Assembly: GCF_028823635.1 (NCBI RefSeq)
Contig: NZ_JAPEHU010000001.1
Location: forward strand, 620,001-684,000
Source of the DNA: Demequina sp. B12
Lineage (GTDB): Bacteria; Actinomycetota; Actinomycetes; Actinomycetales; Demequinaceae
Reading direction: 5' to 3'
Length of the DNA stretch: 64,000 nucleotides
Shown: one piece after another, positions 17,322 to 26,836 of the stretch
Numbering within the stretch: position 1 is the stretch's first letter
Layout of the letters: each line of letters begins with the position of its first letter
Notes under the pieces: model-generated
Seen by the model: the letters and a program-made list of their open reading frames with translations, nothing else
The model's database searches: none
What the model was told of the DNA's origin: nothing
Program-made: the position numbers and the translations under genes

Positions 17322-17768
17322 GTGACAGTGAATCTAGATGCCGTGGGCCGCTCCTACGGCCCCTTTGAGCCCTATGAGGTGACTCGCGTCAAGATCCGCG
17401 AGTTCGCCGATGCCGTCGACGCCTGGTCTGGCGCGCACCGCGATGTCGCGATTGCGCAGGCCGAGGGATACGAAGACTTGGTGGCTCCCACCACGTTCGC
17501 CGTCATCATCGCGCAGAAGGCCGAGTTCCACGTGGTCACCGACCCGGAAGTAGGGGTGGACTTCTCGATGGTGGTCCACGCCGACGAGCGCTTCACGCAC
17601 GTCCGGCCGCTAGTTGCGGGGGACGTGATCTACACGACCGTCCACATTGACGACATCAAGCAGCGCGCCGGGATTTCCATGGTGACGTCACGCACGGAAC
17701 TGGTGGACGCTGACGGTGCTCCCGTGTCGACCGTAGTGTCCACACTGGCCGTGAGGGAGGCAGCATGA
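17322..17768 (+). CDS. hadA: MaoC/FAS1-like (3R)-hydroxyacyl dehydratase subunit A
   Basis: A 148-residue hot-dog-fold protein matching the N-terminal MaoC-like domain that pairs with HadB to dehydrate hydroxyacyl thioesters in type II fatty-acid elongation. Visible marks are GPFEPYEVTRVKIREFADAV at the N-terminus and the HADERFTHVRPLVAGDVI segment near residue 86. It lacks the catalytic Asp/His pair, which its partner supplies. GTG 17322 is six bases after a TAGGCT box (17310-17315), suggesting a leaderless start. Overlaps hadB by ATGA. The rpmG-hadAB-secE neighbourhood is typical of actinobacteria. Confidence 0.85.
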   Translation: MTVNLDAVGRSYGPFEPYEVTRVKIREFADAVDAWSGAHRDVAIAQAEGYEDLVAPTTFAVIIAQKAEFHVVTDPEVGVDFSMVVHADERFTHVRPLVAGDVIYTTVHIDDIKQRAGISMVTSRTELVDADGAPVSTVVSTLAVREAA

Positions 17769-18196
17769 CCGAATCGACGAGCCCCAGCTTTGAAGGCCTC
17801 GACAAGGGCCAGGTTGTGGCCGAGCGCGAGGTGGCGTTCACGCGTGACACGTTGGTGCGTTATGCCGGTGCCTCGGGCGACTTCAACCCCATCCACTACA
17901 ACGACGTGATCGCCCAAGAAGTGGGACTGCCCGGCGTCATCGCTCACGGCATGCTCACCATGGGTGTGGGCGCCTCCGTGGTGGAAGAGTGGGCGGGCGC
18001 CGGCAACGTGTCCGACTACCAGGTGCGTTTCACCCGCCCGATTCCGGTCCCCAACCCTGGCGAAGCCACAGTGCTGATCAAGGCCGTCATTGGTGCCCTC
18101 GATGAGGAACGCCGCACGGCCCGCGTGGACCTGACCGTCGAGTTCGACGGCGCAAAGGTGTTGGGCAAAGCCCAGGCGGTCGTCGACTGCGAGTAG
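17765..18196 (+). CDS. hadB: MaoC-like (3R)-hydroxyacyl dehydratase subunit B
   Basis: A 143-residue hot-dog-fold protein with the hydratase 2 motif GASGDFNPIHYND (about residues 36-48), whose Asp and His are the catalytic pair, followed by GVIAHGMLTMG. It forms the active heterodimer with HadA. Start ATG overlaps the hadA stop (ATGA). A GAGG ribosome site lies inside the end of hadA. Confidence 0.9.
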   Translation: MTESTSPSFEGLDKGQVVAEREVAFTRDTLVRYAGASGDFNPIHYNDVIAQEVGLPGVIAHGMLTMGVGASVVEEWAGAGNVSDYQVRFTRPIPVPNPGEATVLIKAVIGALDEERRTARVDLTVEFDGAKVLGKAQAVVDCE

Positions 18197-18246
18197 CGGT
18201 CCCGGCAGCCGTCCCGGGGGAGAGGTTCACGTCCCAGCGGAGAGCG

Positions 18247-19311
18247 TTAGGCCTCTGGGTTGACGTGACTCGTGGTGGTGCCCACCCGGAAAGTGAGCGG
18301 CGTCAGCACAGGTGCGGGCACCTCACCTTCGAGGAACTCCTTCACCATCTTCGCCATCGCGTGACCCTTGCCAATGCCATCCTGCTCAATGGTGGTGAGC
18401 TCGTGGGGCGCGAGCCACGGCAAGTCGAGCCCATCAAAACCGGTGATCGACACGTCATGGGGGACAGAAATGTCCAGCTCGCGTGCCGCAAGGATCGCGC
18501 CGGCGGCAAGCAAGTCTGACTGCACCACGAGAGCGGTGGGCTTGGACTCATGAGTGAGCGCCAGGTGGCCAGCGGCGATGCCTTCAGCGACCATCGACTC
18601 CCGGGCTTCCACCACCACGCAAGGCTTGACGCCCGCACGCTTGAACGCGCGCAAACGGTTATGCATGGGAGCCCATGCGGACTCCGGATCGTAGTCGTGG
18701 GGGCGCAGCGAGGTTTCGCCGCCGGGAGCATGCGGCAGGGTGATGGTGCCAATGCGTTCGTGTCCTAGACCGCGCAAATGTTCAATGAGTTCCACGGTGG
18801 CGGTGCCATCATCAATGGAGACTTGGGCACCGCCCAGAGGTGCTTCCGCGTCCATCACCACCACGGGGATGGCACGCTTGCGCAGGATGTCGAGCGCAGG
18901 TTCTTCATGGTCGCGCACACGGAACAGCACTGCCGCATCCATAGGCGCGGACTCCAGCAGTGACTTCTCTTCCTGATCTCCGCGCGGCGAGGGAATGAGC
19001 AGGACCCCCAAGCCCATCTCGCCAAGATCAGAGATGAGCCCGTCCATGACGTTCAAGATGAGGGGCGCACGGAAGGCGAGCGACAGAGAGTCGTGAATGA
19101 CCACACCCACCACGTGGGAGCGCCCGGACCGGAGTGCGCGAGCTTGCGCGGACGGGCCGGAGTACCCCAAGTCTTCCGCCGCTTTGAAGACGCGTCGCTT
19201 CATCTCCGGGGAGATCGGGCCTGCTCCTGAGTAGGCCAGTGACACTGTCGACAGCGACACTTTCGCTCGCGCTGCAACATCGGCCATCGTCGGACGTCGT
19301 CTGTTCGCCAC
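18247..19311 (-). CDS. LacI-family transcriptional regulator
   Basis: A 354-residue repressor: N-terminal helix-turn-helix MADVAARAKVSLSTVSLAYSG with the hinge helix SAQARALRSGRS near residue 60, then a periplasmic-binding-protein-like sensor domain (HVVGVVIHDSLS, VVMDAEAPLGG, ITGFDGLDLPWLAPHELTTI). The effector is probably a sugar or related metabolite, by family. It is divergent from an MFS transporter gene, with a palindromic site between them, so it probably controls that transporter and itself. Confidence 0.9.
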   Translation of the reverse strand: MANRRRPTMADVAARAKVSLSTVSLAYSGAGPISPEMKRRVFKAAEDLGYSGPSAQARALRSGRSHVVGVVIHDSLSLAFRAPLILNVMDGLISDLGEMGLGVLLIPSPRGDQEEKSLLESAPMDAAVLFRVRDHEEPALDILRKRAIPVVVMDAEAPLGGAQVSIDDGTATVELIEHLRGLGHERIGTITLPHAPGGETSLRPHDYDPESAWAPMHNRLRAFKRAGVKPCVVVEARESMVAEGIAAGHLALTHESKPTALVVQSDLLAAGAILAARELDISVPHDVSITGFDGLDLPWLAPHELTTIEQDGIGKGHAMAKMVKEFLEGEVPAPVLTPLTFRVGTTTSHVNPEA

Positions 19312-19327
19312 GGTGACTCCTCATGGT

Positions 19328-19353
19328 TGGTGCGCGCGTACCATGGACGGTAC
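19328..19353. promoter_or_regulatory. Candidate LacI operator region
   Basis: Two overlapping imperfect palindromes: TGGTGCGCGCGTACCA (19328-19343) and GTACCATGGACGGTAC (19338-19353), directly before the LacI start and about 90 bp before the MFS start. A CG-centred palindrome fits LacI operators. Confidence 0.45.
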
Positions 19354-19440
19354 CCCCGTATGCCGCATCGTAGCGCCGTAAGGCCGGGACTCCCGCATCC
19401 GGACCCCTGGGGGATCCCGCAATACTTCTCTGAGGACGTC

Positions 19441-20751
19441 ATGCCTGCTTCCGTTCGTTTCGAACCTACCCGTACGCCCAACGCGGCCCGTGTGCGGGAG
19501 GCGCGTCTGGCTGTCCTGGGTTTGTTCATCCTCATGGGCTTCTCCATGGCGACGTTCATGTCGCGCATGCCATCCATCCGTGATGCGCTTGACGTGTCGG
19601 ACTCCGGGTTGGCAACGCTCATCATGACGGGCGCCTTGGGTGCCTTGGCCGGTCTATTGGTGACGGGATGGGGCGTAGCCAGGTTTGGTACCCGGCGGGT
19701 GTTGCTGTGGGCCAACTGGGGTGTGCTGGTGGCGTTCCTTACGATCGCGTTGTCTATTGAAGTGCCCTCAAAGTGGATGTTCGCGGTCGGCAACTTTGTG
19801 ATGAGCTTCTCGTACGCATTCATCAATGTGGGAATGAACGCGGAGGCAGCGGAGGTGGAGCGGCACAAGGGCCGCGCCATCATGAGCCAGTTCCATGCGT
19901 CCTTCTCGATCGGTATGGCGGTGGGCTTGGGTCTGGGCGCTGGCGTGTCCTTCCTGGGGCTGCCGCCGTCGTGGCATTTCTTTGGCGCGGTCATCGTGAT
20001 GACGGTGGTGCGCTTCCTGATCATTCCGGCCGCAACCATCAATGGGCAGCCCTCGGATTCAAGCAAGCAGGCCGGCTTTGGTGGCCCGTTCGCGACCGCG
20101 AAAGCTGAGTACCGCGACAAGCACGTGCTGATGCTGGGCTTCCTCATTGCCGCTGCGGCCATGACGGAAATGACGGCTGGTCAGTGGCTGGCGCTCGCGG
20201 TCGTGGATGACTTCGGTAAGTCTGAGGCGCTGGGCGCGGTCATCTACTGGGTGTTCGTGGTGGCGATGGTCACGGTGCGGTGGTGGGGTGCACCCATCAT
20301 TGCGAAGGTGGGGCGCGTGGTGGTGTTGCGCATCTCTGCCACCGCGGTGATCTCTGGCCTGCTGATGTTTGCTTTCACTCCGGTGTTCTGGTTGGTGCCG
20401 GTGGCCGCAGTGTTGTGGGGCATGGGCGCTGCGCTAGCGGTGCCGATTCTGGTGACTGCTGCCGCGGATGATCCCGACCGGGCTGCAGCGCGGGTGGCAG
20501 CAATCACGTCGTTCTCCACGCTGGCAGGCCTGCTGGTTCCGCAGATTGTGGGTCAGTTGGGTGAGCTGGTGCCGTTGCGTGAAGCGCTGCTGGTCGTGGC
20601 CGTGGCGTCGACGTTCACGTTGATCTTTGCCAATGGTGTGCGCGCCCCCAAGCGGGGTGCGGCGCCAGCCCATGAGGATGAGGCGGAGCGCGCGATTCTT
20701 ACGGCGGACACTCAGGGCACCCCTGTGGGCTCGGACGATGACGAGCGGTAG
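19441..20751 (+). CDS. MFS transporter, FucP/YbjJ-like
   Basis: A 436-residue, 12-helix major-facilitator protein. It begins with a basic tail, then helix 1 (LAVLGLFILMGFSMATFMSRMPSI), the loop 2-3 signature GWGVARFGTRRVL and NVGMNAEAAEVERHKGRAIMSQFHASFSIGMAVG around helices 4-5, as in YbjJ-type carriers; the substrate is unknown. ATG 19441 is supported by GAGGA six bases upstream; the frame stays open farther up through the operator region. Probably controlled by the divergent LacI protein. Confidence 0.82.
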   Translation: MPASVRFEPTRTPNAARVREARLAVLGLFILMGFSMATFMSRMPSIRDALDVSDSGLATLIMTGALGALAGLLVTGWGVARFGTRRVLLWANWGVLVAFLTIALSIEVPSKWMFAVGNFVMSFSYAFINVGMNAEAAEVERHKGRAIMSQFHASFSIGMAVGLGLGAGVSFLGLPPSWHFFGAVIVMTVVRFLIIPAATINGQPSDSSKQAGFGGPFATAKAEYRDKHVLMLGFLIAAAAMTEMTAGQWLALAVVDDFGKSEALGAVIYWVFVVAMVTVRWWGAPIIAKVGRVVVLRISATAVISGLLMFAFTPVFWLVPVAAVLWGMGAALAVPILVTAAADDPDRAAARVAAITSFSTLAGLLVPQIVGQLGELVPLREALLVVAVASTFTLIFANGVRAPKRGAAPAHEDEAERAILTADTQGTPVGSDDDER

Positions 20752-20769
20752 CCCGTCTACGCTGGCTTC

Positions 20770-21846
20770 ATGACCACGACCCTCGCTCAGCACACCACGT
20801 TCCGCGTGGGCGGCCCGGTTCGCGACTACTTCGAGGCGTCCTCTGAGGCGGAGCTGATCGAGGCGGTCCGGATTGCCGACGCACAGGGGACCCCGGTGCT
20901 GGTGTTGGGCGGCGGCTCCAACCTGTTGGCAGCCGATGCGGGCTTTGACGGCTTGGTAGTGCGCGACGCGCGCCGTGAGGTGCAGGTCCAGGATGACGGC
21001 ATGTGTGGGGGAGTCTCGGCTACTGCGACGGCGGGACTGCCGTGGGACGACTTCGTGGCGCAAGCGGTGACCGAAGGCTGGGTGGGAGTCGAAGCGCTGT
21101 CGGGAATCCCAGGTTCGACGGGGGCGACGCCGGTCCAGAATGTGGGTGCCTATGGCGCTGAGGTTGCCGAGACGATCGCGTTGGTGCGTGTCTGGGACCG
21201 CCACGAGCAGCAGGTGCGGTCACTCCCGCAGATTGCGTGCGGTTTCTCTTACCGGGACTCGCTGCTGAAGCGTTCCATGCGCGGGGGTGCGCCCGACGGC
21301 GGTGTGTGGCGGCCCAGCCCCCGCTACGTGGTGTTGGACGTGACCTTCCAGATGAGGTTTGGCACTTTGTCAGGTCCTTTGCGCTATGCACAGTTGGCGT
21401 CCGCTTTGGGCGTGGCGGAGGGGGAGCGGGCGCCGTTGACGGAGGTGCGCGCGGCTGTGCTGGAGGTGCGCGCGAGCAAGGGCATGGTGCTTGACGCTGC
21501 TGACCACGACACGTGGAGCGCCGGCTCGTTCTTCACGAACCCGATCCTCACCCCCGAAGCTGCAGCGCAGCTGCCCCAGGACGCGCCCCGTTTCCCGGCG
21601 GCGGGTGGTCAGGTGAAGTCCTCTGCCGCGTGGCTGATTGAGCGGGCAGGGTTTGGGCGCGGTTTCCAGGTGACGGCCGATGCTCCGGCGTCGCTATCGA
21701 CCAAGCACACGTTGGCGTTGACGAACCGTGGTGGCGCAACAGCGGCCGATGTCGTGGCATTGGCACGTGCTGTGCGCGACGGTGTGCGGGAGCGTTTTGG
21801 TGTGGAGTTGGTGCCGGAGCCGGTGTTCCTGGGATTGGAGCTGTGA
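20770..21846 (+). CDS. murB: UDP-N-acetylenolpyruvoylglucosamine reductase
   Basis: FAD enzyme that makes UDP-MurNAc for peptidoglycan. The 358-residue protein shows TTFRVGGPVRDY at the N-terminus, LGGGSNLL (about 50-57), GIPGSTGATPVQNVGAYG (about 113-130), SYRDSLLK (about 160), the catalytic Ser in WSAGSFFTNPI (about 240), AWLIERAGFGRG and the final Glu in PEPVFLG. A TACGCT box (20758-20763) six bases before the ATG suggests a leaderless start. Confidence 0.95.
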   Translation: MTTTLAQHTTFRVGGPVRDYFEASSEAELIEAVRIADAQGTPVLVLGGGSNLLAADAGFDGLVVRDARREVQVQDDGMCGGVSATATAGLPWDDFVAQAVTEGWVGVEALSGIPGSTGATPVQNVGAYGAEVAETIALVRVWDRHEQQVRSLPQIACGFSYRDSLLKRSMRGGAPDGGVWRPSPRYVVLDVTFQMRFGTLSGPLRYAQLASALGVAEGERAPLTEVRAAVLEVRASKGMVLDAADHDTWSAGSFFTNPILTPEAAAQLPQDAPRFPAAGGQVKSSAAWLIERAGFGRGFQVTADAPASLSTKHTLALTNRGGATAADVVALARAVRDGVRERFGVELVPEPVFLGLEL

Positions 21847-21856
21847 CGCTGACCCG

Positions 21857-22537
21857 CTAGTGCGCTGCGTCTGCGGCGCAGGGCTGGCGCAGGATGGTGC
21901 GCAGTTTCTCAGGTGAGGTTTTGCGGAAGTCGCTCAAGTAGATCTCGTGGTGGCGACCGGTGAGGGTGAGTCCCGCATCGGCGATATGCGCGTGCATTGC
22001 GGCAATGACTGGGCCTTCGTCCGCGAACGGGCCCACATGCAAGGTCTGCGCCACCGTCTGTTCGTCCAAGGTTTCGACGCGAACCTGCGCCAAGTGCTCG
22101 TGGGGGACTTTGGTGGCGGCCGTCTCGCGGCCTGCCTCGATCAATGAATCGTCGATCCACTCGGGCAGCATCAGCAGCGCCGTGGACCGCCATTGGTCGC
22201 GATCCACGTCTGTGGTGAAGGCGGCAAGGTCCTCCGCCCACCACAGGGCTTCCAGCGGCGGCACCACATAGTCGCGGCCACGCTGCTTCTTGGACGCGAA
22301 CTTGATCGCATAGGCGACCGGGTACAGCGTTTGGATTGCTTGCGTGAGGGTCAAAGCCGGTAGCGCCGATGCCTGTGCAGTCTGGGGCGGCGCAGTCGCC
22401 TCGGGTGCGCCAGCGGCATCGGCAGCGAGGTAGCGCGCCGAGGGCAGGTCGACGATGTCGATGCGTCCCTTCTTGGCCGCGAAGCCAGGGAACGACTTCT
22501 TGAGGTCCATCTTCACCGGGGGACGTGCATCGGCCAT
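21857..22537 (-). CDS. GyrI-like small-molecule-binding domain protein
   Basis: A 226-residue protein of the COG4832/GyrI-like group, related to the effector-binding domain of SbmC and BmrR but with no DNA-binding domain. Marks: KKSFPGFAAKKGRIDIVDLPSARYLAADA at the N-terminus and, near the C-terminus, LHVGPFADEGPVIAAMHAHIADAGL followed by GRHHEIYLSDFRKT and KLRTILRQP. Proposed activity for relatives is ligand binding or cyclopropanoid hydrolysis; not certain here. AAGGAG lies seven bases before ATG 22537. Confidence 0.82.
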   Translation of the reverse strand: MADARPPVKMDLKKSFPGFAAKKGRIDIVDLPSARYLAADAAGAPEATAPPQTAQASALPALTLTQAIQTLYPVAYAIKFASKKQRGRDYVVPPLEALWWAEDLAAFTTDVDRDQWRSTALLMLPEWIDDSLIEAGRETAATKVPHEHLAQVRVETLDEQTVAQTLHVGPFADEGPVIAAMHAHIADAGLTLTGRHHEIYLSDFRKTSPEKLRTILRQPCAADAAH

Positions 22538-22599
22538 CTGAGGCTCCTTCCGTCGGCAGGGTGCCCGCGCGACGAACGCCCACGTCCCAGCATGCCAAA

Positions 22600-22642
22600 G
22601 GCCCCCTTCCGCCGCCGTGTGTGGGTGGGCGGGGAAGGGGGC
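22600..22642 (-). terminator. Terminator after the FtsX-type permease
   Basis: On the minus strand GGCCCCCTTCC-type arms (22631-22642 and 22601-22610) enclose a GC-rich loop and are followed by TTT. Confidence 0.7.
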
Positions 22643-22665
22643 CGTGGCGCGGGGTCGGAAGGGGG

Positions 22666-25260
22666 TTATCCGTCCGCCGCGATGGCCTGCAGGATGTCCA
22701 AGCGGGACGCCCTCCAAGCGGGCCAGATTGCTGCAAGCACGCCGGCGATGGCAGCCAGCACGGTGTAGACAATCAGCCAGATCCAAGGAATGGTGACGCC
22801 GTCGAAGCCAAAGTCGGCGAGCGACAACACGAGGGCCGAGCCCAGCGCGACACCGAGGACCATGCCCAGGATCGTGCCGAACACTGCCATCACCATCGAC
22901 TCCACGGTGATCATGCGCCACACTGCCGAACGCTTGAGTCCCACAGCCCGGAGGAGTCCGATCTCGCGGGTGCGTTCCGTGACGGACAGCAGCAGCGTGT
23001 TGGCGACACCCAGGAGTGCGATCACCAGGGCAGAACCGAGCAGCGCGGAGATGACACCCAACAGCAGGTCGATGAACATGTTGGCTAGCTGCTCCAACTG
23101 TCCGGGCTGTGCCACGAAGATCAGCGGGAAGTCCTCGGCGAGAGCCTCTTCAAGGATGGTCTGCTGTTCGGAGATCGTGGTGGCGTTGTCGGCGTTGTCG
23201 GCGTCGTCGGCCACGATGGAGTCATCAAGCAAGACCATGGTCTGTACGACCTGAACTTCTCCCATGAGGTCTTCACCGGTGGCAAAGTCCACCCAGAAGT
23301 CACCATCGGCGGAACGGCCCAACTCTCCCGTGACCTCGAGGGTGACGTCACCCTCGGAGCCGGTCAGCGTGATCTCGTCGCCCACGTTCACGCCAAGGTC
23401 GGCGATCGTGGGTGCAATGTAGACCTCTCCCGTACCGAGGTCCTCAACTGCGGGCTCGCTTTGATACTCGAACATGAGACCAGCGGTCTCGGGTTCGAGC
23501 ATCGCGACGGAGTAGGTGACGCCGTCGTACTGTGCATTGTCGAACCCGATCGAGCTGATGGCTTCCACTCCGTCGAGCGACTCCACAATGTCGATTGCGC
23601 CCGCAGGGACTGCTCCTTGCGCACCGCTGACAAAGAAGTCCGCCTTGGTGGTGGCGAACTCCGCCGTGACCACAGTCTTGAGCGACTCCGTGAACGTCGC
23701 CACGAGTGCCAGCAGCATGACACCGATCATCAGGGCTGCTGCCGTGTTGGAGCTACGGCGTGGTTCGCGCTGGATGTTGTTCGCGGCAAGCTTGCCGTCC
23801 ACGCGGAACATGCGGGTCAACGCCGGACGCATGAGGCCCGCAAGGGGCGACAGGATCTGTGCGGACAGCAATGTGGCACCGATCACCAGCGTTACTGCGC
23901 CTGCGCCCACCCAGATGTAGGGCCGGTCAAAGTCGCTGTAGAGGCCAACCGTGACCAGACCTGCTCCGACGAGGAACATGGCGGCGCCCACGATGTTGCG
24001 CACCTTGAGCGGCTTCTTGCCGCTCGTGGCGGACTCGCGCAAGGCCTCCATGGGGGCGATGCGTGAGGCGTGAATCGCTGGCATGAACGCTGCGATCAGC
24101 GTGACTGCGGTACCCAGGGCGTAACTCCACAGGACTGCGTCCAGGGGGAGAGTCAGGGTGCCAAAGATGTCTCCCGACATCATGGTCACGAGCCCCGCGA
24201 AGGCAAGCGCGAGCAGGTATCCCATGATGATGCCGAGTGTGGAAGCTGCGATCGCGATCACGAGTGCTTCAAGCAGAATCATGGACCGGATCTGCTTGCC
24301 CGTCACACCGATGGCCCGCATGAGCCCAAACTCACGGGTGCGCTGCGTGACGATGATGCGGAACGTGTTGACGATGATGTACGCGCCAACGAACAGCGCG
24401 ATCAAACCGAACGCGATGGCGAAGATGTCAACGTACTGCAGGACGTCGTCGAGCGCTTCGGTCTGTTCGGCGGCCTTGTCTTCTCCGGTAATGGCCCGGG
24501 TGCCCTCAGGGAGTACATCGCCGATGCGGGTGACAACTCGGTCGAGGTTGGCACCTTCGTCAGCGATCACGGAGATGCTCGCGTAGTTAGGGTCGTCGGC
24601 CAAGCGGTGAGCTTCGGCGTCGGAGATGTAGGCGAGCGTGGCCCCTTGGAGGTTGTTGTTCTCCCCGAACCGGACGGTGCCGACGAGTTCGAAGGTTTCC
24701 ACTCCGCTGTCGGTTGCGATCGCGACCTCGTCGCCGATGGCGTAGCCCAGGTTTTCCACCGCATCAATGTCGAGGACGATCTCCCCGTCGGCTTCCACTC
24801 CGCGCCCATCCACGACGGTCGACTGGTCGACCGCAGGTTCGCCATACCAGTTGAAGATCTGGCTGGGACCGGTGCCGCCTGCGGTGAGGGGATCAGAACC
24901 TACTGCGTCTTCGGCGTAGTCGGGGCCCAGGACTGCACCCATGACCTGGATGCCCCCGGCAGCAATCGAGACACCCTCGACATTGCCCACGGCGGTGACA
25001 TCATCTGCCGTGAAGATGCCGTCGGAGATGGCGAAGGGGTCGTCGTTCTGTTCGGTTTCGGACTGGGCGTCGGGGTCGGCTTCGACGATGACGTCGGTAC
25101 CGGCGTAGATGTCGTCGAAGAGGTCAGAGAACCCTGATGACAGGGAGTTGGTGAAGATCTGTGTGGCAGCCACCAGCGACACTCCCAGCGCCACCGCGAA
25201 TGCGGTGAGCAGGAGCCGTTTGGGGTTGTGCCGGACGGACTTTACGGCAAGACGGAACAT
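22666..25260 (-). CDS. FtsX-family ABC transporter permease (MacB/LolE-like)
   Basis: An 864-residue permease. An N-terminal membrane helix (LLLTAFAVALGVSLVAATQIF) leads into a large outside domain (about 50-275), a FtsX block of three helices (about 285-410; TRTREFGLMRAIGVTGKQIRSM-type loop), two further helices near 435-490, a second helix (about 515-535) with another outside domain, and a C-terminal FtsX block (about 745-855; TERTREIGLLRAVGLKR). This architecture exports peptides, lipids or drugs by mechanotransmission rather than import. Follows its ATPase by 4 bp. It is downstream of two sensor systems. Confidence 0.9.
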   Translation of the reverse strand: MFRLAVKSVRHNPKRLLLTAFAVALGVSLVAATQIFTNSLSSGFSDLFDDIYAGTDVIVEADPDAQSETEQNDDPFAISDGIFTADDVTAVGNVEGVSIAAGGIQVMGAVLGPDYAEDAVGSDPLTAGGTGPSQIFNWYGEPAVDQSTVVDGRGVEADGEIVLDIDAVENLGYAIGDEVAIATDSGVETFELVGTVRFGENNNLQGATLAYISDAEAHRLADDPNYASISVIADEGANLDRVVTRIGDVLPEGTRAITGEDKAAEQTEALDDVLQYVDIFAIAFGLIALFVGAYIIVNTFRIIVTQRTREFGLMRAIGVTGKQIRSMILLEALVIAIAASTLGIIMGYLLALAFAGLVTMMSGDIFGTLTLPLDAVLWSYALGTAVTLIAAFMPAIHASRIAPMEALRESATSGKKPLKVRNIVGAAMFLVGAGLVTVGLYSDFDRPYIWVGAGAVTLVIGATLLSAQILSPLAGLMRPALTRMFRVDGKLAANNIQREPRRSSNTAAALMIGVMLLALVATFTESLKTVVTAEFATTKADFFVSGAQGAVPAGAIDIVESLDGVEAISSIGFDNAQYDGVTYSVAMLEPETAGLMFEYQSEPAVEDLGTGEVYIAPTIADLGVNVGDEITLTGSEGDVTLEVTGELGRSADGDFWVDFATGEDLMGEVQVVQTMVLLDDSIVADDADNADNATTISEQQTILEEALAEDFPLIFVAQPGQLEQLANMFIDLLLGVISALLGSALVIALLGVANTLLLSVTERTREIGLLRAVGLKRSAVWRMITVESMVMAVFGTILGMVLGVALGSALVLSLADFGFDGVTIPWIWLIVYTVLAAIAGVLAAIWPAWRASRLDILQAIAADG

Positions 25261-25264
25261 GACC

Positions 25265-26008
<744 letters not shown>

Positions 26009-26149
26009 GGTGGTGCCTTTCGAGCAGGGTGAGGTCTTTCGGAACGGGACCAGTCTGCCAATAAGGACCGAGGCCTGTGAATCGTTCCCTAGGACGGTTT
26101 GCCCTCATAGTCCTCAGGGATGACCCGCAGCGCTGAGTGAGTGATTCTC

Positions 26150-26836
26150 CTAGCCCCGAGGGATGACTATCCCCGAGTCGTACGCCTCCACGACGGCCTG
26201 GACCCGGTCTCGGACACCCAGTTTGGTGAGAATGTGGCTGACGTGAGTCTTGACGGTCGTGGCGGAGACCCACAGTTCCTGGGCGATCTCCTGGTTGGAC
26301 ATGCCGCGGGCCATCAGTTGGAGCACCTCTACTTCACGCTCTGAGAGATCGCCGATGGCTTCGGGGGAAGGCACATGCGTGTCCGGGTCGATCGCGGCTG
26401 GTGCGGTTGCTCCGCCCCGGGCAGCGAACTGCTCAATGACTTTGCGGGTGATCTCCGGTGCGAGAAGTGCCTCTCCGCCTGCCACGACTCGCACCGCATC
26501 GACCAGAGTGTCGCCGTCGGCGCTCTTGAGGAGGAAGCCGGACGCGCCCGCACGGAGTGCTTCATACACGTACTCGTCATCATCAAAGGTGGTGAGAATC
26601 ACGATCCGTGCGTCGGGACTCGCGGAGAGGACTTCCCGGGTCGCCGCCAAGCCATCCATCCCTGGCATGCGGATGTCCATCAGAACCACGTCGGGCTGAT
26701 GGTCCGCAACCATCGCGGCAGCGTCTTCGCCATCGGTGGCTTCTGCGCACACCACGACGTCGTCCTCAGCCTCAAGAATCATGCGCAAACCGACACGCAC
26801 CATAGCCTGATCGTCGACGAGTGCGACCCGGATCAC
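26150..26836 (-). CDS. NarL/LuxR-family response regulator
   Basis: A 228-residue regulator. Receiver domain with acidic pocket VDDQ (8-9) and phospho-acceptor Asp54 in VLMDIRMPG, Lys near 104 (LLKSAD); C-terminal LuxR helix-turn-helix (about 160-215; LSEREVEVLQLMARGMSNQEIAQ). The start overlaps the stop of the sensor kinase gene (ATGA), so the two form one system. Its most likely target by position is the adjacent ABC exporter. Confidence 0.93.
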   Translation of the reverse strand: MIRVALVDDQAMVRVGLRMILEAEDDVVVCAEATDGEDAAAMVADHQPDVVLMDIRMPGMDGLAATREVLSASPDARIVILTTFDDDEYVYEALRAGASGFLLKSADGDTLVDAVRVVAGGEALLAPEITRKVIEQFAARGGATAPAAIDPDTHVPSPEAIGDLSEREVEVLQLMARGMSNQEIAQELWVSATTVKTHVSHILTKLGVRDRVQAVVEAYDSGIVIPRG